From an uncultured Bacteroidota bacterium (GTDB taxonomy: Bacteria; Bacteroidota; Bacteroidia; AKYH767-A; 2013-40CM-41-45), in assembly GCA_937871435.1 (NCBI GenBank), contig CALMQM010000103.1, positions 92,574 through 156,573 on the forward strand: a stretch of DNA of 64,000 bases, read 5' to 3'. Below, one piece after another: positions 34,674-44,071 of the stretch. Positions within the stretch are counted from its first letter, which is position 1, and each line of letters opens with the position of its first letter. The notes under the pieces were generated by a model, which saw nothing but the letters and a program-made list of their open reading frames with translations, was not told where the DNA came from and did not search any database. Made by a program: the position numbers and the translations under genes.

Positions 34674-37600
34674 AATCAATTTGGTAACAAATTGTTCTCC
34701 TTCAAAAATCAGATGCACAAAATAAACACCCGAAGACAAATCTGCCGACAATGGCAATTCCAGTGTTCGACTTCCTCTGGATAAGAAGAGATCATCATGG
34801 TAAATTACTTGTCCAACAGAATTTTCTACCTGTACCATCATTTTACCTGCTTCATTGGTTTGAATGTACAGTTCAGGATCAGATACAAATGGATTCGGTG
34901 ACGCGGCAATCAGCTCAAAAGTTTTTGCGGAATTAAACAGTACTACTACTGCTTCCGATTCCCGCGACTGACCATCAAAGTCAACCTGACGAAGTTTATA
35001 ATAATTTTTACCCTGCACAGGCTTATCATCTACAATCGAATAATTGCTTTGCTGAGTGGTGTTACCATGACCGGGAACAAATCCTATTCTCTCATAGCCA
35101 TAAACTCCTGCACGCTCACGCGCGGCATATACTTCAAAATAATCGTTGTTGATTTCGGATGAAGTTGCCCAGGAGCAAAGTACTGACGACTTACCGTTTT
35201 TCTCAGCAGTGAAATAAAGTAATTCAACAGGCAAAGGAGACGGTCCGTTTCCTGCACCTGCAAATCCACTGAAAGAAGAAAGTCCATCCCTGCGTGCGCC
35301 TTGCAAGCTGCCTGATGCAATTGAATACATAGAGATTCCTGTATTCACACTGATATCTGCTCCATCATGTGTGCCATAAGTAGTTCCCCATGCACCCTGA
35401 CCAGTACTGTCAGGAACCGCGACACTGGGGCGCTTCAGCAGTCTTAATTCAGACCCTGTCAATCCATCCATAGCCTGCAGATTAAATCTGTCTCCTGCGC
35501 ATTCTATACTGTAATCCACCGGTCCAAGTGCGCCCGGGAAAATAGAAGGATCACCGTTCACATTCGATCCGTTATTCTCCTGGAAATCCCAATAGAAATC
35601 TCCCACCATATCAATTTCGTGGTTGAGACATGTCGTTGCAGTCTGTCCTCCCTGATCATCTATTTCAAAAGGATTGCCGCAGCCATGACCGGTATTTCCA
35701 ATGAAGATACCATCCACCACAAAGTTGTTGTTGTTGTTGAGATAAGTTCCTACGAGGTAATTGTTATTGGTATTTGAAGCAAATTGTACCAGAGACGGGC
35801 AATAAAAATAATCTCCTACTACTCCACTGCCTCCAGTAGTGCGGAATCCCAGCGGATAGAGATATTCATTTTTCGTTCCTGTATTAATTATTTTCCTGTT
35901 AATACGTCCTTCAAAAAATCCATTGCGTGTGTTCTGCGCAGCGATAGTTTGACGAGTCACACAACCGGGATCATCATTGAGAAGTGTAATGGTTTTGAAA
36001 TTCACACCGGTATTTTCGTTTGCATCATAAGTACCACCATTGCGCGAAAGCAATACGCCATTGGTAAAATCCATAGCATACAAAATATTCAGATTCCCTT
36101 GCAAAATGGCTTCATGACGATTCGATGCAACTCCTGTAGGTTGTGTTTTATTTATTCTCAATCTGCAGATTGTTCCGGGGTAAGTTCCGCTTGAATTACG
36201 GATATCGAGAATCTGTTGTTGAGTTGTACTCGCAACATCTATCAAACCTTCGGTGATGGCACCACCTGCTGTGGCACCTGTACAACTGCAGGTTCCGTTG
36301 ATGGTGATATCACCTGTTGCGGTAAGTGTATAAGTAGCAAGATCAATGGTGGCACTTTTTGCCGGTACTGCATTTTGCTGAACCGTAAAATTATTAATGG
36401 TCACATTTCCGCAACCTACTCCGGCCTGCAACAAAGGATAATTGGGTGAGTTGTCTTTGATAACAACATCGGAGGTAGCAATAGGAACCGCTTCCCGGTC
36501 CCAGTTACATGGCTCACACCATTTATTGTCTACTGATCCCAACCATGTATACGTTGACCCTGCAATGCTTCCCGGATCAAACTCATCAGCACCAATATCA
36601 ACACAGGAAGGTCGTGTGAAAACATCAATGTCATCCGTTACAGTTGGCGAGAGGGAAATTCCTGCATTACGAACATTGTAGTCAGAAGTATGTAAATCCG
36701 TCGCAGAAGTAAATGCAACAGTAGCTGATTTAGATGCAGTCACCGGATCACCTCCGCCACAGGTCGCATTCCAGATAGTAAGCGTTGCGCAGTCGGCACC
36801 CGAATAATTTGCCAGTGGCGCAGCGGAAGTATACAACAGGTTATTTGTTCCCTGAGCAGCGGAATATGCAGGAGATGAACTTCCAGACATACGTATGGCA
36901 TAGTGTTTCCCTGAACCTCCACTCCGTTCATTGTAAAAAATATTATTCTTCAACAAAAGCAATGTGGAGCTCGTGTTGTAATTGTAAGCGTAAGTATTGT
37001 CTGAACCTGAAGGAGAACCAAGAATGCGTACAGAATTGAAATAGGAAACTCCTGAACCGGCAACATGCTCAATACCGTTGATGGTTAAATCATTGTTTAA
37101 ACCGCTGCCCAGACTGATGAAATTATTATAGGCATTACATTGATTCACATTTTTCAAAGTCAGACCGGAAATCAATGAAGTATTTGTAGAACTGCTTATA
37201 CTCAATCCGTAGATCCAGCATTTTGATATCGTACTAATATTGGAAGCACCGCCCTTACAAAAGATTCCGCGAATTTGAACAGAGCCCGTAGCGGCAGTAT
37301 TAGACAAATTATAGACTGTATCCTGCGCGATAGTCGTTGCTGCAGTTCCGGCAATAGGAATATCCAATATTCCCACAATGCTGGCTTGTTCATCCACACC
37401 TGTATTAGCACCACTGACCGTGATATTCTGCACTTTATTTCCTGTGATGGAAACAGCGAACAATGAAACTGTATTGTGTATTCCAACAATGTTTGCGTTT
37501 CGATGAACTGAATTAATACTGTTTGCAGTTGAAGAGCCCACAGAGTTTGAGCTAATCGTAATGGCACCCCCTGAAGAACTGTTATAGATGCCTACAAAAC

Positions 37601-38924
37601 CGATTCTGTCACCTACACCTGATCCGGGTGATGGAAATGTAATTGCTATCCCTCCGATTTTATTGCCGGTAATTGATTCAGCACCGGTATTCCCGGCTAC
37701 AAAGATTCCTGCGGCAGGAGCAATCGCTGTAAACACTGAATTATTCGTGGATTTAATTTGAATACTGTTTGTACCGGTCACAGATCCGATTGTATTGCCG
37801 GTAATATTGGTTGGGCCATTTTCCACATAGATCCCATAAAAAATCCCTGATCCGGCTGTTCCTGAAGACCGGCTGCTTGTCAAATCGTATCCGCCAATTA
37901 CGTTGTTGGAAACAGTGGAAGTAGATCCGGCAACGGTGTTGATGATGATCGCCTGTACAGAGCCTGCAAAATTGGAAACACTGTTTGTGATCACCGTATA
38001 TCCTGTTCCTGCCGAGTTTGCAAAACCGCAATAATTACCCGAGACTGTATATCCAGTTCCTGCCTTGATGACAATGGCACTGTATGTATTCGCCGGATAC
38101 GGATTTCCACTGATGTTCAGAGTAAGAGTGTTTGTCTGATAAATTCTGTTGTTCGTAATACTCCAGGCAGAACTTCCGGTGAAAGCATATACGCCTGCGC
38201 TCATTTGTCCGGATGAATAATAATCGTGAATGGTATTTCCGCTAATTATGATTCCGCTGTTGTCTTTGCCGGCAACAGTATTGTGACTTTTAATATAAAT
38301 TCCGGGAAGAGATGCCCCAACCGGTCCAAGATCATTATTGGAAATTGTATTGTTATCGTTTCCGACCCCTGCACCTGCCAGCGAAAACCAAATGACAGAT
38401 CCATCTGCGGCTGCATTGTACACTCCGAGAGATGACCCTAGAATCGTGCAATTGGTTATCAGGTTATTTGTGGCATCGTTGACAAATTTGATTGTTGCTG
38501 CCTGATTGGAGGTACTGCTATTACTGATTGTAAGTGAATTCCCTCCTGAATTAAGACCGTTGATTGTTACATTGTCGGCACCGTTCAACTGAATCAGCGG
38601 CCCGGCAACGGCACCTGTAATTGATCTTGCAGCTCCACCGACAGGGGAAATTGTGAGACTGGTCCACACACCGGCACTCTGGATCAGGGATGCAGTTCCC
38701 GGCTCAACTATATTGGCAGAAATGGAAATTGTAATGACAAGTGCATTCTGAGGTCTTGCATTGATTGCCGTAAACGCTGCGGTTAATGTTGCATACGCAC
38801 CATTTGGTGTTAACGGATTAGCCCCCGCGACCGTCACCTGACCAGATGATTGCAAAGAAAAAAACAAGGCACAAACAAAGAAAAGTAGCTTTATTTGAGA
38901 CTGTTTGAATATATATCTACTCAT
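34665..38924 (-). CDS. Large T9SS-secreted right-handed beta-helix protein
   Basis: 1419 residues. Signal peptide (about 1-29, ending SSGQ). Residues about 50-750 hold many short repeats rich in N, S, T and G, with recurring ITGN/ISNN turns (ITNCTILGSSLGVYN; ISGNTIHDYYSS; ITGNKIGGIAI), the pattern of parallel beta-helix/pectate-lyase-like folds. A YTWLGSVDNKWCEPCNWD segment, common in Bacteroidota surface proteins, starts a second part. The C-terminal T9SS type A sorting domain is complete (IAASPNPF ... LSSGVYFVHLIFEGEQFVTKLIKK), preceded by an LPVELLYFTAEK linker module. An adhesin or polysaccharide-binding role is plausible. No catalytic motif was identified. Confidence 0.85.
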   Translation of the reverse strand: MSRYIFKQSQIKLLFFVCALFFSLQSSGQVTVAGANPLTPNGAYATLTAAFTAINARPQNALVITISISANIVEPGTASLIQSAGVWTSLTISPVGGAARSITGAVAGPLIQLNGADNVTINGLNSGGNSLTISNSSTSNQAATIKFVNDATNNLITNCTILGSSLGVYNAAADGSVIWFSLAGAGVGNDNNTISNNDLGPVGASLPGIYIKSHNTVAGKDNSGIIISGNTIHDYYSSGQMSAGVYAFTGSSAWSITNNRIYQTNTLTLNISGNPYPANTYSAIVIKAGTGYTVSGNYCGFANSAGTGYTVITNSVSNFAGSVQAIIINTVAGSTSTVSNNVIGGYDLTSSRSSGTAGSGIFYGIYVENGPTNITGNTIGSVTGTNSIQIKSTNNSVFTAIAPAAGIFVAGNTGAESITGNKIGGIAITFPSPGSGVGDRIGFVGIYNSSSGGAITISSNSVGSSTANSINSVHRNANIVGIHNTVSLFAVSITGNKVQNITVSGANTGVDEQASIVGILDIPIAGTAATTIAQDTVYNLSNTAATGSVQIRGIFCKGGASNISTISKCWIYGLSISSSTNTSLISGLTLKNVNQCNAYNNFISLGSGLNNDLTINGIEHVAGSGVSYFNSVRILGSPSGSDNTYAYNYNTSSTLLLLKNNIFYNERSGGSGKHYAIRMSGSSSPAYSAAQGTNNLLYTSAAPLANYSGADCATLTIWNATCGGGDPVTASKSATVAFTSATDLHTSDYNVRNAGISLSPTVTDDIDVFTRPSCVDIGADEFDPGSIAGSTYTWLGSVDNKWCEPCNWDREAVPIATSDVVIKDNSPNYPLLQAGVGCGNVTINNFTVQQNAVPAKSATIDLATYTLTATGDITINGTCSCTGATAGGAITEGLIDVASTTQQQILDIRNSSGTYPGTICRLRINKTQPTGVASNRHEAILQGNLNILYAMDFTNGVLLSRNGGTYDANENTGVNFKTITLLNDDPGCVTRQTIAAQNTRNGFFEGRINRKIINTGTKNEYLYPLGFRTTGGSGVVGDYFYCPSLVQFASNTNNNYLVGTYLNNNNNFVVDGIFIGNTGHGCGNPFEIDDQGGQTATTCLNHEIDMVGDFYWDFQENNGSNVNGDPSIFPGALGPVDYSIECAGDRFNLQAMDGLTGSELRLLKRPSVAVPDSTGQGAWGTTYGTHDGADISVNTGISMYSIASGSLQGARRDGLSSFSGFAGAGNGPSPLPVELLYFTAEKNGKSSVLCSWATSSEINNDYFEVYAARERAGVYGYERIGFVPGHGNTTQQSNYSIVDDKPVQGKNYYKLRQVDFDGQSRESEAVVVLFNSAKTFELIAASPNPFVSDPELYIQTNEAGKMMVQVENSVGQVIYHDDLFLSRGSRTLELPLSADLSSGVYFVHLIFEGEQFVTKLIKK

Positions 38925-38969
38925 TCAGAAGGCTTTGTAAAAACTCAAATCAGGCGAGTTTAGAATCTT

Positions 38970-38977
38970 CAAAAATA
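38970..38977 (-). promoter_or_regulatory. -7 box TATTTTTG
   Basis: Exact TAnnTTTG on the minus strand, 46 bases before the ATG of the beta-helix gene. No clear -33 element. Confidence 0.4.
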
Positions 38978-39077
38978 GGGAATAGACCTGAATTTATCTA
39001 TTATTATAATGTAAAATCATTGTAAATCTTCGTGATTTCTACATTTAATATGTTGATAGCCACAAAGCTTGGGTGAA

Positions 39078-39788
39078 TCAACTTAAAAGTTTGGCGAAAA
39101 AGTAAGCAGCCGCGGCTGCAAGCAATCCAATCATGGTTGTCCGCAAAGCTCCTTTCAATGGTTGCTGGCCTGTGGCCTTGCTTTTAAAGTATCCGAAAAA
39201 CATCAGACATACAACGGTAATGATTGCAGAAATCAACAAGCCGGAATGCGGGGTATCTGTAAAAAAATATGCTGATAAAGGAACTATCCCGCCAACGATA
39301 TAAGCTAAACCGATATTTCTTGCACTTTGTCTCGCACGACGGATATCCGGTTTTTCCAGACCGAGTTCAAATTTCATCATGAACTCTACCCATTTATCCG
39401 GATCTTTTTCCATTTCATTCATGATTGTCTCCTGAGATTCCGGCGACAATCCGTAATTGGCAAAAATTTCTTTCACCTCTCTTCTTTCCGTTTCGTAATG
39501 TGTTTTTATTTCTCTGTATTCTCTTGCAAGCTCGGAATCGTAATGTTCTATCTCAGTTTTTCCGGCCAGGTAACCACCCAAGCCCATTGCGATTGAACCT
39601 GCAACTATCTCTGCGAATCCTGCTGTGATAATGATCGCATTACTGCTCACTGCACTACTCAATCCGGCTGCTAATGCAAACGGAACAGTTAATCCATCTG
39701 CCATCCCGATCACAATATCCCTGACCGTTTCAGTTTGTTCAAAATGTTCTTCCTGATGATGATGATGATGAGTTGCTGTCTCTGACAT
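39078..39788 (-). CDS. VIT1/CCC1 family metal transporter
   Basis: 236 residues. The N-terminal membrane part (RDIVIGMADGLTVPFALAAGLSSAV, then a GSIAMGLGGYLAG helix) is the signature of the iron/manganese transporter family. A soluble acidic and basic helical insertion follows (about 80-150, with ETIMNEMEKDPDKWVEFMMKFELG), as in bacterial members with a metal-binding domain. Three C-terminal helices complete it. The N-terminus carries five consecutive histidines. Iron or manganese export is likely. It is divergent from the cysteine desulfurase gene. Confidence 0.88.
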   Translation of the reverse strand: MSETATHHHHHQEEHFEQTETVRDIVIGMADGLTVPFALAAGLSSAVSSNAIIITAGFAEIVAGSIAMGLGGYLAGKTEIEHYDSELAREYREIKTHYETERREVKEIFANYGLSPESQETIMNEMEKDPDKWVEFMMKFELGLEKPDIRRARQSARNIGLAYIVGGIVPLSAYFFTDTPHSGLLISAIITVVCLMFFGYFKSKATGQQPLKGALRTTMIGLLAAAAAYFFAKLLS

Positions 39789-39850
39789 TTTATTGCGATG
39801 AAAATTATTTTGTAAAAGTAGAAAATGTTTCGGTTTCGGGTTGTTGGTTG

Positions 39851-39899
39851 TTAGGTATTAGGTATTAGGTATTAGGTATTAGGTATTAGGTATTAGGTA
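39851..39899. repeat. Heptanucleotide tandem repeat, TTAGGTA x7
   Basis: Seven perfect consecutive copies of a seven-base unit lie in the divergent region between the VIT-type transporter and cysteine desulfurase genes. About 20 bases further on, CACGAAA occurs twice in tandem (39921-39934), again with a seven-base period. Confidence 0.97.
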
Positions 39900-39981
39900 A
39901 ATGGAATTAAGAACTATTAACACGAAACACGAAACAAAAAACGAGGAACCAAATTCATTCTTCCCTTTTACCAACAAACCT

Positions 39982-39989
39982 TACCTTTG
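39982..39989 (+). promoter_or_regulatory. -7 box TACCTTTG for the cysteine desulfurase
   Basis: Exact TAnnTTTG match. It overlaps the in-frame TTG at 39987, which therefore cannot be the start codon, and gives a leader of about 32 bases to the ATG at 40026. Confidence 0.45.
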
Positions 39990-40025
39990 AATGAAGAACA
40001 ATCATACGGACAATTTCAAACTGTC

Positions 40026-41174
40026 ATGCCGATTTATTTAGATTATAACTCTACGACGCCTGTTGATCCGCTTGTTCTGGAAGCAATGTTGCCTTACTTC
40101 AAAGAGAAGTTTGGAAACGCGGCAAGCAGTACTCATGCATATGGTTGGGTAGCCGAACAAGCGGTGGATGATGCGCGACAACATATAGCAAAACTGCTGA
40201 ATGCTGAATCCAATGAAATTGTTTTCACCTCTGGCGCCACGGAAGCTATTAACCTTGCTTTAAAAGGAGTATTTGAAGCATACAAAAGCAAGGGAAATCA
40301 TATCATCACTGTATCTACTGAACACAAAGCTGTTCTGGATACCTGTTCCTATCTTGAAAAGAACGGAGCCCGGATAACACTGTTACCAGTTCAACCGGAT
40401 GGATTGATCCAACCTGAAGAACTCCGCAAACATTTGACAGACAAAACAATTTTAGTGAGCGTCATGTTTGCGAACAATGAAACAGGTGTGATTCAACCGA
40501 TTCGTCAACTTTCTGAACTGACCCATGCTGGAAAAGCGTTGTTCATGAGTGACGCAACACAGGCATGCGGGAAAATACGTGTTGATGTGGAAGAAGAAGG
40601 AATTGATTTGCTTCCATTTTCTTCACACAAATTATACGGGCCCAAAGGTTGTGGTGCCTTGTACGTTAGACGAAAAAATCCCAGAGCGAAACTACTTGCG
40701 CAAATTCATGGTGGCGGACATGAAAATGGCTTGAGAAGCGGAACACTCAATGTTCCCGCTATTGTCGGATTTGGAAAAGCCTGTGAATTGGCAGCAAGCA
40801 GAATGTGGGAGGATAGCAGCAGAATAAGTGTATTGCGAACTCAACTCGAACAAAATCTGCTCGACCTTGGCGGAGTCGCTGTCCAGGGAAACACCCGGCA
40901 CCGGCTGCCGAATACCAGCAATCTCTCATTTACCGGCTGCTCAGCTTCCGTACTTATTAAAGAGTTGTTTGACATTGCCGTTGCAACAGGCAGTGCATGC
41001 ACATCCGCTTTGCCAGAACCCTCACATGTCCTGAAAGCTATGGCTGTCCCGGATGATGTGGCGTTTTCTTCTTTGCGTTTTTCATTGGGAAGATTTACAA
41101 CAGCTGAGGAAATACAGACAGCTATTGACAAAATCAGCAAAGCATACATGCGATCACGCTCTCAAAATGAATAA
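40026..41174 (+). CDS. Cysteine desulfurase, IscS/NifS type
   Basis: PLP enzyme that takes sulfur from cysteine for iron-sulfur clusters or tRNA thiolation. 382 residues from the ATG at 40026 (MPIYLDYNSTTP). Lys202 in SSHKLYGPKG is the PLP lysine. The catalytic Cys325 sits in the short loop TGSACTSALPEPSHVL, which marks group I (IscS/NifS) rather than SufS. GATEAINLALKG and FANNETGVIQP are conserved. No iscU or other isc gene is adjacent, so its partner is unknown. Confidence 0.94.
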   Translation: MPIYLDYNSTTPVDPLVLEAMLPYFKEKFGNAASSTHAYGWVAEQAVDDARQHIAKLLNAESNEIVFTSGATEAINLALKGVFEAYKSKGNHIITVSTEHKAVLDTCSYLEKNGARITLLPVQPDGLIQPEELRKHLTDKTILVSVMFANNETGVIQPIRQLSELTHAGKALFMSDATQACGKIRVDVEEEGIDLLPFSSHKLYGPKGCGALYVRRKNPRAKLLAQIHGGGHENGLRSGTLNVPAIVGFGKACELAASRMWEDSSRISVLRTQLEQNLLDLGGVAVQGNTRHRLPNTSNLSFTGCSASVLIKELFDIAVATGSACTSALPEPSHVLKAMAVPDDVAFSSLRFSLGRFTTAEEIQTAIDKISKAYMRSRSQNE

Positions 41175-41573
41175 TGATTCATTTTTAAAATCCTTTACAT
41201 TTCAAGTTCGTCTAATCAAACATCATAATTCTGGTCCACCTGAATCAGTCAGGGCACCATAAAATAAAATTCAAGACTCCTCACTTCAACAAACACAATG
41301 AAAGTGCAGAGTCTAAATGACAATTTATCCTGAATAACAAATCTGCGATGTCAGGGTCATTCCTTATCGTTGCAAGACAGAACATTTTCCCTGACAGATT
41401 TTTCGGAAAGATTCCTACAAACCCCCATCACGATGACTTTCCCATGTCCCGAACCAAAAAAATTCTTCTTTTAAACACACGCTGACTTTTATCATAAATC
41501 CGACTGATTCATATCATATTCAGATTTGTGTTTCATTGGTAAACTCGTATCCTGAACCTGAAGAGTAAATTTT
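41175..41573. other. Intergenic region before the small regulator
   Basis: About 400 bases without a recognisable gene. It contains an imperfect hairpin at 41232-41259 followed by A/T-rich sequence, perhaps a weak terminator for the cysteine desulfurase, and an eight-base perfect inverted repeat TGTCAGGG/CCCTGACA (41350-41357 and 41390-41397). Confidence 0.45.
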
Positions 41574-41786
41574 ATGAATAATGACAAATTTCTGTATCAG
41601 CTTGGATCCAAGATCAAAGCTATTCGCAGTGAGAAAAACATGACACAGCAAGTGCTTGCCAAGCGTTGCGGATTTGAAAAATCAAGTTTATCCCGGATTG
41701 AATCGGGTCAAATTAATATCACCGTACTCACTCTGAAAAAAATTGGTCGGTCTTTAAAAACGCCGATTGTTCACTTTTTCAAATAA
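41574..41786 (+). CDS. Small XRE-family helix-turn-helix regulator
   Basis: 70 residues, essentially one Cro/C1-type DNA-binding domain. LGSKIKAIRSEKNMTQQVLAKRCGFEKSSLSRIESGQINITVLTLKKIGRSL carries the expected helices, with the recognition helix around KSSLSRIESG (about residues 36-45). There is no effector domain. The gene is monocistronic with its own terminator. Its targets are unknown; nearby inverted repeats in the upstream region are candidates. It is not accompanied by a toxin-like gene. Confidence 0.85.
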   Translation: MNNDKFLYQLGSKIKAIRSEKNMTQQVLAKRCGFEKSSLSRIESGQINITVLTLKKIGRSLKTPIVHFFK

Positions 41787-41820
41787 TCGGATAAAGAGAC
41801 TTTTTCAGAAGAGAAGACAA

Positions 41821-41885
41821 AGCTCATCGAAGTATTGGAATAGGGGGTTTAGAAAATTTCAATACTGTAAATGAGCTTCTTTTTT
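41821..41885 (+). terminator. Terminator of the XRE gene
   Basis: Two seven-base pairings stacked in one arm: AGCTCAT with ATGAGCT and AGTATTG with CAATACT, around a 22-base loop, followed by a T-rich run ending 5 bases before the stop of the converging gene. Confidence 0.6.
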
Positions 41886-41889
41886 GAAA

Positions 41890-42726
41890 TTAATCAAGAA
41901 TCACAATTCTTGAAATTTCGCTTCTGCTTTCTCCTGTTTCATAAAACAAAAAATACAATCCGGCTTTCAGTCCTTCGCGGTTGATGTTGACGGAAGAAAG
42001 TCCTGAACTACCGACTTCTTTTACACAACGACCCAATTGATCTGTAAAGACCAGTTTCCCGATTTTACCTGAATACAAATCCGGAATTGCAATGGATGCA
42101 CTGGAAGTAAATGGATTTGGGCTACAGTTTAAAGAAGTTGATTTTTGCGGACCATTGCTTATTCCAACCGGATCCAAACTGATCAGAATATTGTCTGCTG
42201 AATATGTACTCCATGCGGCTCCGATGGTTTTATATTTCAACGCGATGAAGGCGCTGTCAGCAACAAAAGGAACAGTAATTATTGTATCCAGCCATTGGAA
42301 CTGGGGTTGCATATAAGACAATGAACCGATCACTGTAAAGTTTCCAAGGAGTGGGTCCTGATTCGTTGAACTAAATAACACCTCAAAATTATCCGGAAAG
42401 GGAGTACTAAAACCGCTTGTATTTACTTTCAGAGCTACCGTTCCTGTGGAAGAGAAATTCATGGCAGGTGAAACAAACCAATCGACAACAGTATCTGTTG
42501 ATGCACCGCCAACGTTGTAATCATGACTAACACATTGACCGGAAAAACCTCCGCCTGAATATCCCCAACTGTATTGGCTTAGGACACCAGTACGGTAAAT
42601 ATTCCATCCGGCTTTTTCAGCCGGAGAATCGAATCCTGTAGCGTAAGGAAGTGTGAGACCCTGGGATTTTACCGAAGTAATAAGAATGAACTGAATACAT
42701 AAAAGCGGGAGTAATTTTTTTTTCAT
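41890..42726 (-). CDS. T9SS cargo with a choice-of-anchor J-type domain
   Basis: 278-residue secreted protein. Signal peptide about 1-21 (ending SVKSQ). Residues about 25-185 form a jelly-roll-like beta domain of the choice-of-anchor J / cleaved-adhesin kind (LPYATGFDSPAEKAGWNIY; VVDWFVSPAMNFSSTGTVALKV; ADNILISLDPVG). A T9SS type A sorting domain follows (LNCSPNPFTSSASI ... LKAGLYFLFYETGES). It is short for a T9SS cargo and has no second domain, so it may be a simple surface lectin or adhesin. No catalytic motif is visible. Confidence 0.82.
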   Translation of the reverse strand: MKKKLLPLLCIQFILITSVKSQGLTLPYATGFDSPAEKAGWNIYRTGVLSQYSWGYSGGGFSGQCVSHDYNVGGASTDTVVDWFVSPAMNFSSTGTVALKVNTSGFSTPFPDNFEVLFSSTNQDPLLGNFTVIGSLSYMQPQFQWLDTIITVPFVADSAFIALKYKTIGAAWSTYSADNILISLDPVGISNGPQKSTSLNCSPNPFTSSASIAIPDLYSGKIGKLVFTDQLGRCVKEVGSSGLSSVNINREGLKAGLYFLFYETGESRSEISRIVILD

Positions 42727-43005
42727 TTTCTGATTCTTTAAGTGTTACATCTTATTTCAGGAGGATACTTTAAACAACAAAGACACGAACATGCCTCTCC
42801 TTTTTCAAACCAAAATACACCTTAAATTTCAATCTGATTCTTTGTTTTAAAACATTAACATGTCGGTGATTTATTCCTCTAAATACTATTTACAAAAAGT
42901 TCGATTGTATCTAAAGAAGGATCTCAAAAAAAGTAATCAAAAATCAAGTCAGCTAAATACATTCATTCGAAGGAAACAAATAGAATGAAGCAATGATTGG
43001 TATAA

Positions 43006-43869
43006 TTATGCGCCTTTGGTTTCTATCGCAACATTGTCAATCAGCCTGACAGCACCTATTTTGACAGCGGTAAATACTCTCACATCAGGAAACTGATACC
43101 AATCTCCAGCCGGTTGGAGTGACACGGAATCCGCAATGGTGAGATATTCAACTTTCATGAGTTTATTTTTTTCAATCATGGTTTTGGCATTAAGGAGTAT
43201 TTCCTCCACACTGTGATGAGACCAGTTATCCCGGATAAAAAATAATGCTTTGGAAATGCGTGCAGCTTCTGTTCTTTCGGTTGGGCTGAGTAACATGTTT
43301 CTGGAACTCATTGCCAATCCATCGGATTCCCGAATGGTAGGACAAGGAACAATTTCCACGGGCAGATTCAATTGACTGGTCATGGTGCGTATAACAGCAA
43401 GTTGCTGAAAATCCTTTTCACCAAAATACGCGGCATCCGGTTGAACAATCCGGAATAAATTAGCGACTACCTGCATCACACCTTTAAAATGTCCGGGGCG
43501 ATGACTTGCTTCCATCACATGATCCAACACTCCCAATTGGATATCAGGAACAGGAGGCAATTGACCTTCCGGATACATTTCGTTCACAGAAGGTGCAAAA
43601 ACCAGATCGGCACCAACTTGTTCTAATTTTCTGAGATCAGCATCCATTGTGCGTGGATAGTTTTTCAGATCGTCCGGATTATTGAATTGGGTCGGATTAA
43701 CAAAAATGCTGACTACTATCCGGTCAGTTTCCTGCTTCGCTTTTTCCACCAATTTCAGATGACCCTGATGTAAAGCCCCCATTGTAGGTACAAAGCCAAC
43801 CTTTAGACCGGATTTTTTCAATGAAGCAATTTCAGAGCTCAGGAGGCTTTTATTATCAATAACTTGCAT
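43006..43869 (-). CDS. panC: Pantothenate synthetase
   Basis: ATP-dependent condensation of pantoate with beta-alanine, in the CoA pathway. 287 residues. It has the nucleotidyltransferase motif FVPTMGALHQGHLKLVEKA, FVNPTQFNNPDDLKNYPRT, YFGEKDFQQLAVIRTM and SDGLAMSSRNMLLS, all family hallmarks. The start is given as MQVIDN at 43869; an in-frame ATG at 43878 would add three residues. It diverges from the GT5-like gene at 44072. panB and panD are not in the window. Confidence 0.96.
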   Translation of the reverse strand: MQVIDNKSLLSSEIASLKKSGLKVGFVPTMGALHQGHLKLVEKAKQETDRIVVSIFVNPTQFNNPDDLKNYPRTMDADLRKLEQVGADLVFAPSVNEMYPEGQLPPVPDIQLGVLDHVMEASHRPGHFKGVMQVVANLFRIVQPDAAYFGEKDFQQLAVIRTMTSQLNLPVEIVPCPTIRESDGLAMSSRNMLLSPTERTEAARISKALFFIRDNWSHHSVEEILLNAKTMIEKNKLMKVEYLTIADSVSLQPAGDWYQFPDVRVFTAVKIGAVRLIDNVAIETKGA

Positions 43870-44011
43870 TAATACCATAAATATTGTTTATATTATCATT
43901 CTCAAATTTTATTACATCATCCTTTTATGCCTAATTATCAGAACATTAAGCTAATAATGCATTAAAATTTCAATAAAAACTGCAATTTTCCGCTATCAGG
44001 ACTTGCAACTA

Positions 44012-44042
44012 TTGAGTGATACTCTTATTATCCGTATCTTTG
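44012..44042 (+). promoter_or_regulatory. Promoter: TTG, 20 bases, TATCTTTG
   Basis: TTG at 44012-44014 and an exact TAnnTTTG box at 44035-44042 with canonical 20-base spacing. Predicted start near 44047 and leader about 25 bases to the ATG at 44072. This is the best promoter in the window. Confidence 0.62.
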
Positions 44043-44071
44043 CATGCCAAATTAATAAATCCGATCTGTAA

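Noticed and set aside
39851-39899. Possible CRISPR or telomere-like array
   Set aside because: The unit is seven bases with no spacers, so it is a simple tandem repeat.
39987-40025. TTG start for the cysteine desulfurase
   Set aside because: It overlaps the -7 box, and the ATG at 40026 gives the normal N-terminus.
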